Assembly (NCBI GenBank): GCA_024642805.1
Contig: JAHEAK010000129.1
Span: 1-10,467, forward strand
Direction: 5' to 3'
From: Kofleriaceae bacterium
GTDB lineage: Bacteria; Myxococcota_A; Polyangia; Haliangiales; Haliangiaceae
Length of the DNA stretch: 10,467 nt
Shown: positions 1 through 5,613 of the stretch, in pieces
Position numbering within the stretch: the stretch's first letter is position 1
Layout of the letters: each line of letters starts with the position of its first letter
Position numbers and translations under genes: made by a program
The notes under the pieces: generated by a model
Told to the model about the DNA's origin: nothing
What the model saw: the letters and a program-made list of their open reading frames with translations, nothing else
Database searches by the model: none

Positions 1-338
1 TCGCTGAGCGCAGCACCATGCGGGCGTCTGCCACCAATGCACTGTTGCGAGACCAGGTAGTGCACGGCGGGCATGTCATCGACATCGACCAGCTCACACT
101 CGCTGAAGTAAACGTACTCGGCGTTGTCGGCGCCGTACATGAGCTTGTACACGCCACGGCACAGGTCCTCACAATCGCTGGCGTCCTGCTCGCAGCGTGC
201 GAAGGAGGCCGCTAGACTTTCGGCCTGCGCATCGAAGGCAATGGTTTCCTCCTGGGCGGGAGGACAGCCACCGCAGGCGATGGTGGAGCTGGCGACCAAG
301 GCGGAGAGCAGAGCGTAGAGGCTGGGTAGGCGTTTCAT
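1..338 (-). CDS. Cys-rich lipoprotein of unknown function, N-terminal part (cut by window edge)
   Basis: The ORF starts at ATG 338-336 and is still open at the left edge, so 112 residues are visible. An in-frame TAA at 350-348 rules out an upstream start, and a strong purine-rich ribosome site precedes the ATG. Residues 1-21 form a lipoprotein signal peptide (KR, then a hydrophobic stretch) ending in TIA-C22, so an envelope lipoprotein is likely. The mature part is rich in cysteine (C22, C25, C49, C56, C60, C81, C100) and carries CIGGRRPHG at about residues 100-108. A GRRP-G motif near the N-terminus reminds me of ferritin-like-domain lipoproteins found in myxobacteria. That is recall rather than a search result, and the domain that would prove it lies outside the window. 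The gene is divergent from mepA. Existence is well supported; function is not. Confidence 0.8.
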   Translation of the reverse strand, partial: MKRLPSLYALLSALVASSTIACGGCPPAQEETIAFDAQAESLAASFARCEQDASDCEDLCRGVYKLMYGADNAEYVYFSECELVDVDDMPAVHYLVSQQCIGGRRPHGAALS

Positions 339-339
339 G

Positions 340-350
340 CTCCTCCCTTA
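340..350 (-). promoter_or_regulatory. Strong Shine-Dalgarno region for the partial lipoprotein gene
   Basis: Read on the minus strand, TAAGGGAGGAG lies directly before the C and the ATG at 338. The AAGGGAGG core is long and close to the anti-SD complement. It also contains the TAA stop that fixes this start. The 187 bases between the two divergent start codons must hold both promoters, but I find no convincing -35/-10 pair there. Confidence 0.65.
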
Positions 351-525
351 GAGCAGTCGACGTGCCAGGCGATATGGGTGTGTTAGTTGCTGAAATTGCT
401 GGAGAATCTAAGGGGGCCTTTTGCGTGACCGCCTCGATCGCGACACGCTTGTCAGGGTTTTGTTTGCGAGAGCTGAAGTTCTTGGGAAAGCCGCGCGTCG
501 GCTACGTATGATCTTGAGCATCGTG

Positions 526-1404
526 ATGGCCCGTGTGCACAAGCTGGCGATTCTGGCCTTGGTACTCGCGATCACCAGCACCAGTGCCATGCCCGAGAGC
601 GAGGCAAAAAGCTCCGCCTGGTCGCGAGCGCGCAAGCCAGCCAAGGGCAGTGCCGAATCCATCGGCGGCTACTCCGCGGGCTGCTTGCGAGGCGCTGTAG
701 CCATGCCCGCCCAGGGCCCTGGCTTTCAGACCATGCGCCCCTCGCGCAAGCGGGTCTTTGGTCATCCGGTCTTGATCGAGTACCTGCAGCGCGTCGCTAA
801 CAAGATCAACGCGAGTCATCTCGGACCGCTGCTCATCGGTGATCTCGGCCAGCCCATGGGCGGACCCGCGCCCAGTGGCCATTCCTCTCATCAAAGCGGT
901 CTGGATGTGGATGTCTGGCTCTGGCATCCGGCCGTCGCGGAGAAGCGTCGTCTCCGACCCAAGGAGCGCGAGAGCTTGCAGGCCAAGAAGGTCGTCGATG
1001 CCAAGAAGAAACAGGTTAGCGCCTTCTGGAGTGATGACATTGGCGAGCTCTTGCGACTGGCTGCCTCCGAACCAGAAGTGAGTCGCATCTTCGTCAATCC
1101 ACTCATCAAGCAGCGACTCTGCCAAGCCACCGACACCGATCGCGACTACCTGCGCAAGCTTCGGCCCTGGTATGGCCATGACGATCACATGCACATCCGG
1201 CTCTCGTGCCCAGCCGAGAGTGAGGAGTGCGTCAATCAGGACGAGTTGCCCGAGGGCGACGGCTGCTCAGAGCTTGACTGGTGGTTCGATGACGAGGCAC
1301 AGGCTGCGCGCAAGCTAGGCAAGGCCAAGTATCAAGAGCGCGTCGGCGCCCTGCCAACACTTCCCGACTCCTGCAACGAGATGGCAGCTGTGGTCGCGAA
1401 GTAG
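526..1404 (+). CDS. mepA: Penicillin-insensitive murein endopeptidase MepA (peptidase M74)
   Basis: MepA is a periplasmic zinc endopeptidase that cuts the D-Ala-mDAP cross-links of peptidoglycan. From ATG 526 the protein has 292 residues, near the 274 of E. coli MepA. Residues 1-21 are a Sec signal peptide (MARVHK, hydrophobic core, TSTSA). The LAS-type metal site is intact: GHSSHQSGLDVD at 118-129 gives H122 and D129, and GHDDHMH at 217-223 gives H223 as third ligand, with H218 and H221 matching the other conserved active-site histidines. SIGGYSAGC, FGHP, LLIGD and IFVNPLIKQ also match the family along its length. In-frame ATG 508 and TTG 421 are alternative starts. I prefer 526 because it gives the most ordinary signal peptide, but no start has a good ribosome site. 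The gene runs towards the metallophosphoesterase gene, with 3 bases between stops. Confidence 0.95.
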   Translation: MARVHKLAILALVLAITSTSAMPESEAKSSAWSRARKPAKGSAESIGGYSAGCLRGAVAMPAQGPGFQTMRPSRKRVFGHPVLIEYLQRVANKINASHLGPLLIGDLGQPMGGPAPSGHSSHQSGLDVDVWLWHPAVAEKRRLRPKERESLQAKKVVDAKKKQVSAFWSDDIGELLRLAASEPEVSRIFVNPLIKQRLCQATDTDRDYLRKLRPWYGHDDHMHIRLSCPAESEECVNQDELPEGDGCSELDWWFDDEAQAARKLGKAKYQERVGALPTLPDSCNEMAAVVAK

Positions 1405-1407
1405 CTC

Positions 1408-2487
1408 TTAGGGATCGACGCGCACGACCTCGACCGAGTCGACTTGATTGCGATTGGGATCGACCTGGATGACCAGGAAGTGGCGATCGATGTTATCGAA
1501 GCGCTCGGGCAGTGCGCCGCCACCGCCAGAAATAAAGGCCGGTATGCCCGCGTTCTCGAACTCGTAGTAGCTGTGAACGTGGCCGTAGAGGGTGAGATCG
1601 ACCTTGCCCCTGGCCAGCTTCTCCAAGAGGGCACTGGCCTCGTTGCGGCTGCGGAAGCCGGCGTTGCGGGCGCCAACCGGATCGAAGGGCGGATAGTGCG
1701 TACCAAAGATGTGCACGCGATCAGCGCCTTCGTCGAGCCAGGTCTGCAAGCGATCGTAGACTTGCGGATCGAGAGAGGCATTGCCCGAGTCGACGTAACT
1801 GAAGTCCACGCCCTTGAAGCGAAAGTGCACGGTGTAGCGCCCGAAGAGTTTGTGCCAGCGCAGGATCTCGGTGGTGAGCTCGTGATTGCCGATGGTCGAG
1901 AAGAAGGGCACGTTGAGGTGGGCGAGCTGGCTCTGAAAGAGCTCATACTCTTCGGCCTCGCCCTTCTCGGCGACATCGCCTGTACTCATCACGAAGCGCA
2001 AATCGGGAGTCTGCGTGATGCGATCGAAGACCTCGTCCACACTGTCCATGGCCGTCTGAATGTCGCCCATGTCGGCGAAGCGAAAGCTCTCCAGATCCTC
2101 CCAGTCGGCAGGTGCGATCTGAATGCGTTGCGCACCAGAACCGAGATCGAGATCGAAAACGCAGTGCGTGGGGCTAGGTCGACTGCTGGCAGCGAAGCTC
2201 TGTCCATCCACCATTGCCTGCGCGTTGGGCATGCAGTTGAGCACCTCCAGATGAAAGCGCTGGGCACTGCTCAGCTGCAGTGACACGTCGAAGACAGGTG
2301 CCTGCGCCCACAACTGCAGGCCCTCGCCGCTGTCCAAGGAGCGCACGGCCGCTTGACCCTCTTCGACCAGCACCTGGATGTCGGCGAGCTCGGCAATGCC
2401 GACCAGATCGTCGTGATCGGAGCGCTCATCGGCCGGTCGAATGCAAGACGACAGGAGCAGGGCGGTGCAAAAGAGTTTTCGAGTCAT
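1408..2487 (-). CDS. Metallophosphoesterase lipoprotein (calcineurin-like / purple acid phosphatase-like)
   Basis: The protein has 359 residues and is probably a periplasm-facing lipoprotein: a signal peptide ends in the lipobox LSS-C15. Residues 30-130 form a less recognisable N-terminal domain with two cysteines (C85, C109). The metallophosphoesterase core follows: DMG at 139-141, GD at 170-171, GNHE at 200-203, THYP around H264 and GHVH at 302-305. These are the metal-binding blocks of the family in the right order. DMG in place of D-x-H resembles purple acid phosphatases, although the usual Tyr three residues after the GD Asp is Glu174. The substrate is unknown; a phosphomonoester or phosphodiester is likely. 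The start ATG overlaps the upstream stop as ATGA (2487-2484), with GGAG about 9 bases upstream, so translation is probably coupled. It is the last gene of the envelope cluster. Confidence 0.88.
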   Translation of the reverse strand: MTRKLFCTALLLSSCIRPADERSDHDDLVGIAELADIQVLVEEGQAAVRSLDSGEGLQLWAQAPVFDVSLQLSSAQRFHLEVLNCMPNAQAMVDGQSFAASSRPSPTHCVFDLDLGSGAQRIQIAPADWEDLESFRFADMGDIQTAMDSVDEVFDRITQTPDLRFVMSTGDVAEKGEAEEYELFQSQLAHLNVPFFSTIGNHELTTEILRWHKLFGRYTVHFRFKGVDFSYVDSGNASLDPQVYDRLQTWLDEGADRVHIFGTHYPPFDPVGARNAGFRSRNEASALLEKLARGKVDLTLYGHVHSYYEFENAGIPAFISGGGGALPERFDNIDRHFLVIQVDPNRNQVDSVEVVRVDP

Positions 2488-3584
2488 GGTTGTCGCTCCA
2501 GGCTAATCTCGAGGCCCATGCCGAGTTGCAGAGCCGAGCCAATTTCGGCCTGGGCGTGCAAGCGCAGGCGCCTGCTCAGGGGCTGTTGCAGCGTCACACC
2601 CAGGTGACCGAGAAAGCCCGAGCCGTTGCGTGTGCTGGGGCTGAGACCGGCTGTAAAGGTGTCGCGGCGATGCTCGTAGTAGAGCTCGAGCTCGCCTGCC
2701 TTGGGCATGTAGAAGCCATAGCCAAAGTAGCCCAAGAGGAGCGCGAGGTTATTGGGGCGACTTTCGGCGGCGGAAAATTCTGTTCGCTCCGCGCCCAGAC
2801 CGTAGCTCATCGTCGTGAACGAGCCGCGCAGGCTCTCGCTCAGGCGCGACATTTCGATGCGTGCCGCGAGCGAGAATTCGCCGACAAAGTTCGTGAAGCC
2901 GTCGTCACCGAAGCGGTGGTAGGTAAAGGCGCTGCCAAGGCGCAGGTGCTCGCCCGCGTCATCGTGCAAGATATCGTAGCTAGCATCCATGCGCGCGCGC
3001 TGGTTGTCGGCAGCGATGGCTGTCCACATCGAGGGCTCGATCTGAAACTCGCCGAGCTCGAGGTGCGCTTTGATGACCGAGAAGTTTCGATAGGCAAAGA
3101 GCGGATCGTAGACGTAGCCGTAGCCAAGCTGCGCGCTCAGGCGGGGAGCCGCATCGAAGCCATAGGAAGATCCACCGCTGGCAGTGCCGTAGACATCGGC
3201 GAGAAAGCTGTTGAAGAAGAGGCCAGAGCCGCTGACCATGAGCGGAATGCTGAGCTCATTGCCATAGCGACTTCCTCCGCTCCAGAACAAGTAGGCACCT
3301 GCCACGGAGGCCATGCCAAGGCCAAGGAGCTCGTAACGCATGAGCCTGAAGGCCGTGCGACGATCGCCGGCGGCAAGGTGGCCGAGGCCATGGATGGCAA
3401 CTCCTGGCACGAGCGCCAGCGCCGTCGGCAAGAGAACGGCCCTGCTGGCGGCCCCGCTGGCGGCCCGAGACTCTTCCTTGGTGATGGACTCGCTGGCCGT
3501 CTTGGCATCCGCGTGCGCGGGCTGGCTGAGCGCTAGGACGAGAGTAGAAAGCGCGAGCGCGATGGCAAGCGGAGCACGAGGCAT
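2484..3584 (-). CDS. Putative outer-membrane beta-barrel protein, family not recognised
   Basis: I choose ATG 3584 (366 residues) because it opens a clean Sec signal peptide (MPRAP, hydrophobic stretch, cleavage near AHA-DA at 25-26). The frame stays open upstream, but those residues are Arg/Pro/Ser-rich and look non-coding. No clear ribosome site is visible. After a charged Ser/Ala-rich stretch, residues 51-130 contain hydrophobic segments and a motif LVPGVAIHGLGHLAAGD (58-74). The rest alternates polar and aromatic or hydrophobic residues (GYGYVYDPLFAYRNF, FGYGFYM, LELYYEHRR, LGMGLEISLE), as outer-membrane beta-strands do. No catalytic motif is seen. The last residues (ERQP) lack the usual terminal aromatic residue of barrel proteins. 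The gene follows the 3667-4383 lipoprotein gene by 82 bases and overlaps the phosphoesterase start, so a shared envelope role is likely. Coding status is confident; the barrel assignment is inferred from pattern. Confidence 0.75.
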   Translation of the reverse strand: MPRAPLAIALALSTLVLALSQPAHADAKTASESITKEESRAASGAASRAVLLPTALALVPGVAIHGLGHLAAGDRRTAFRLMRYELLGLGMASVAGAYLFWSGGSRYGNELSIPLMVSGSGLFFNSFLADVYGTASGGSSYGFDAAPRLSAQLGYGYVYDPLFAYRNFSVIKAHLELGEFQIEPSMWTAIAADNQRARMDASYDILHDDAGEHLRLGSAFTYHRFGDDGFTNFVGEFSLAARIEMSRLSESLRGSFTTMSYGLGAERTEFSAAESRPNNLALLLGYFGYGFYMPKAGELELYYEHRRDTFTAGLSPSTRNGSGFLGHLGVTLQQPLSRRLRLHAQAEIGSALQLGMGLEISLERQP

Positions 3585-3666
3585 GAACGAGAGAGTGTAC
3601 ACCAGCTGTGTGCGGGCGCTCCTCGACCCTTGGTTTTGCCAGCTTCTGCCGACCGCTCGCCTCACC

Positions 3667-4383
3667 CTAGTTGGCGCAGCGAGACAAGACGAGCTGCGCC
3701 TGACGGCCTTCGGCTTCGGCCGCGGAGAAGTCCAGGGTGGCCACCTCGCGCTCGCCGTCATTGAAGTCGCCGGCGACCCAGAAGATCACATGTGCCCCCG
3801 GATTGATGCCTCCTTGTTGCTCCACGAGCGCGCTGAGCATGGGGGCCAGGTTGGGCGAATCGTTAAAATCGTTGACGATCCATTCCAGGCCACCATCCTC
3901 GGGCCAGAGTTGTGCAGGACTAATCATCGGCTCGGCCTCTTCGTCGTCGGGCGTGCGCGAGAGGTTCGTCACGGCTTGAGCATCGGCGACGTTTTCCAAT
4001 TGGATCCGTAGCTGATCGGTGTCGAAGTTCCAGCTATCGACATTTTGGCCCCAAAGGCGCAGTGTGGCATAGCGCAGACGCTCGCCGGCTGCGAGCCCTT
4101 CGGGAAGGGCGAATCGGAAGTAGCCCGCAGTTCGGAATCCAGACCAGGCGCCCATGTAGATGCCCTCCAAGTCGATGCCAAGCTCGCCTTGCGGCAGAAG
4201 GGTGAGGGTGCCAATGACGCCCACCTCGCCGTCCTCGACGTCGGCGCTAATGGACAGCGTCTGCTCGCACTCGCCATTGGGCGGAGGAGCATTGCTATCG
4301 AAGAGTAAGGAGCAGGCGCCACACAGATGGCCGATAACAGCAAGCACAAGCGTCGCGCGTGACTGCAAACCCCAAGGTCTCAT
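3667..4383 (-). CDS. Predicted lipoprotein with a beta-sandwich-like domain
   Basis: The protein has 238 residues. A hydrophobic signal (residues 8-23) ends in CGA-C24, followed by SLLFD, so C24 is the probable lipidated residue. Ser at +2 fits outer-membrane sorting by the E. coli rule. The mature part is acidic and predicted mostly beta. GYFRFALP (87-94) with YATLRLWG (105-112), and the closing QAQLVLSRC (228-236), resemble the strand pattern of DNRLRE/CBM96-like surface domains, but this is a weak family guess. The two outer cysteines (C39, C236) could pair. There are no catalytic motifs. It is the first gene of the cluster with the barrel protein and phosphoesterase lipoprotein. The start at ATG 4383 has only a weak GAGAGC before it, and no later Met keeps the signal peptide. 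Confidence 0.75.
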   Translation of the reverse strand: MRPWGLQSRATLVLAVIGHLCGACSLLFDSNAPPPNGECEQTLSISADVEDGEVGVIGTLTLLPQGELGIDLEGIYMGAWSGFRTAGYFRFALPEGLAAGERLRYATLRLWGQNVDSWNFDTDQLRIQLENVADAQAVTNLSRTPDDEEAEPMISPAQLWPEDGGLEWIVNDFNDSPNLAPMLSALVEQQGGINPGAHVIFWVAGDFNDGEREVATLDFSAAEAEGRQAQLVLSRCAN

Positions 4384-4413
4384 GCTCTCAATCGTCTAGC
4401 CTAGCACGGCCGG

Positions 4414-4423
4414 GAGGTACCTC
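4414..4423. other. 10-bp perfect palindrome upstream of the lipoprotein gene
   Basis: GAGGTACCTC is a perfect 10-base palindrome about 30 bases before the ATG at 4383, in the 90-base gap that should hold any promoter for the envelope cluster. It could be an operator half-site pair or chance. I see no convincing -35/-10 pair beside it. Confidence 0.25.
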
Positions 4424-4428
4424 GTCCA

Positions 4429-4485
4429 GTGCCTGCTGCTCTAGCCCTGACCCGAGCGTCCGTGCCTGCTGCTCTAGCCCTGACC
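4429..4485. repeat. 24-bp direct repeat, 33-bp period, spanning the monooxygenase stop codon
   Basis: GTGCCTGCTGCTCTAGCCCT followed by GACC occurs exactly twice, at 4429-4452 and 4462-4485. The period is 33 bases, or 11 codons. The right copy contains the last codons and the TAG stop (4476-4474) of the monooxygenase gene. The left copy is a downstream duplicate that carries the same stop in the same frame. This looks like a recent short tandem duplication of the gene's 3' end. It is not a CRISPR array: there are only two copies and the spacer is 9 bases. Confidence 0.9.
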
Positions 4486-5613
4486 GGCAGCGGCCAGAGC
4501 TCGCTCGTAGGCCGACACGAAGGCGCTGTCTTGCTCGCGCAACTTGTCCATGTCGACGCGGCCGCTGCGAGTCATGCAGTCGTAGGAGAAGAGGTAGGGG
4601 TCTGGCCCCATCTTCTCACCCATGTCCTCGAACCACTCTTGGCTGGTCATGGCGGCACGCTGAAGCTTTTCGACGGCGGGCCGACGTGCGCTCTCGAAGG
4701 CTGGCAAGGCCTTGGCTACGGTGCCGCTCTGGTCGAGGGCTTCGGCCAGAGCAATGGCATCTTCGAGGGCCAGCTTGGTGCCCGAGCCAATCGAGAAGTG
4801 TGCCGTGTGCAGGGCGTCGCCGAGCAGCACGATGTTCTCGTGGTGCCAGTGCTTGTTCTTGACTTCGCGAAACTGAATCCACGACGAGCTATTGGACATG
4901 AGCTCCTGCCCGGCGAGCTCGTGGGCAAAGACGCCTTCCAGATAGCGTAGCGATTGTGACTCGTCGGCGCTATCGAGGCCTGCGCGCCGCCAGGTCTCTT
5001 CGCTACACTCGGCAATGAAGGTGCTGGTGTCGTCACAGAAGCGATAGGAATGGCAGGCGAATGGACCAGCCTCGGAGTCGACGAAGCCAAGCGTGAGGCC
5101 ACTGAAGAGGTGGCGCGTGCCGAGCCAGATGAACTTGTTCTTGCCGGTCTGCAGGGTGGGCACGAAGTGCTCGGCAAAGCTGTCGCGGACGATGCTGTTG
5201 ATGCCATCGGCCCCGACCAGTAGATCGGAGTCCTTGAGGCTCCGTACATCGTCGATGCTGGTGTCAAAGTGCAAGTGCACGCCGAGCTCCTCGCAGCGCT
5301 CTTGCAGGGTCTTGAGGATCTCGATGCGGGCAATCGCCGAGAAGGGGTTGCCACGGACGCGCACCTCTTGCTTCTGGTAGAGCATGACCACATCGGTCCA
5401 GTTGGTGAGCTTCTCTTCCAGGCGGGCGCGCACGACCGGATCGCTGCCTTCTAGATAGGCCAGGGTCTTGGCCGAAAACACGACGCCCCAGCCCCAGGTC
5501 ACATCAGCCGGCGTGCGCTCGTAGACGTGAATCTCGTGGCCCGCATCGCGGGCCTTCATCAAGATGGCGAAATAGAGCCCGGCAGGGCCTCCTCCAACGA
5601 TATTGATCTTCAT
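4474..5613 (-). CDS. FAD-dependent aromatic monooxygenase, VioD / salicylyl-CoA 5-hydroxylase / 2-aminobenzoyl-CoA monooxygenase type
   Basis: This is a 379-residue group A flavoprotein hydroxylase with no signal peptide, so cytoplasmic. The FAD-binding Rossmann start is GGGPAG (7-12), the DG motif is GADG (134-137), and the GD motif starts at 265 in GDALHTAHFSIG, followed by SGTKLALEDA. The HFSIGSGTKLALEDA stretch, WGWGVVF (40-46), GKNKFIWLGT (157-166) and TFIAECSEET (198-207) match the family that includes VioD and the N-terminal half of 2-aminobenzoyl-CoA monooxygenase/reductase. Kynurenine 3-monooxygenase has a different GD region and a longer C-terminus. It lacks the flavin reductase-like second half found in the aminobenzoyl-CoA enzymes. 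Its ATG overlaps the TDO stop as ATGA (5613-5610), so the two are co-translated. The substrate is probably derived from tryptophan: kynurenine, anthraniloyl-CoA or an indole. I cannot decide between these from sequence. Confidence 0.9.
   Translation of the reverse strand: MKINIVGGGPAGLYFAILMKARDAGHEIHVYERTPADVTWGWGVVFSAKTLAYLEGSDPVVRARLEEKLTNWTDVVMLYQKQEVRVRGNPFSAIARIEILKTLQERCEELGVHLHFDTSIDDVRSLKDSDLLVGADGINSIVRDSFAEHFVPTLQTGKNKFIWLGTRHLFSGLTLGFVDSEAGPFACHSYRFCDDTSTFIAECSEETWRRAGLDSADESQSLRYLEGVFAHELAGQELMSNSSSWIQFREVKNKHWHHENIVLLGDALHTAHFSIGSGTKLALEDAIALAEALDQSGTVAKALPAFESARRPAVEKLQRAAMTSQEWFEDMGEKMGPDPYLFSYDCMTRSGRVDMDKLREQDSAFVSAYERALAAAGQG

Noticed and set aside
421..525. TTG start giving a 35-residue N-terminal extension of MepA
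   Set aside because: It would place an Arg-rich stretch before the signal peptide. ATG 526 gives a normal exported protein near the family length.
1444..2283. Long plus-strand open frame opposite the phosphoesterase gene
   Set aside because: It is a mirror of a real gene in GC-rich DNA. The minus frame has a lipobox and five ordered catalytic motifs, while the plus frame shows no family signature.
2280..3536. 418-codon plus-strand open frame opposite the barrel-like gene
   Set aside because: Its composition is Arg/Ala/Glu-rich without motifs or an exported start. The minus frame has a signal peptide, strand periodicity and an ATGA junction.
3585..3761. Upstream extension of the barrel-like protein
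   Set aside because: The extra residues are Arg/Ser/Pro-rich, overlap the preceding lipoprotein gene's end, and would bury the signal peptide.
4384..4405. Possible -10 (TAGGCT) for the lipoprotein gene
   Set aside because: It matches only half of the consensus, lies too close to the ATG, and the nearest -35-like sequence is 19 bases away.
4429..4485. CRISPR-like repeat
   Set aside because: There are two copies only, a 9-base spacer, overlap with a coding end, and no cas genes.
4474..5613. Kynurenine 3-monooxygenase (kmo) as the name for the flavoenzyme
   Set aside because: The TDO neighbour makes it tempting, but the HFSIGSGTK region and the WGWGVVF motif belong to the VioD/salicylyl-CoA hydroxylase side, and the C-terminal extension of KMO is absent.
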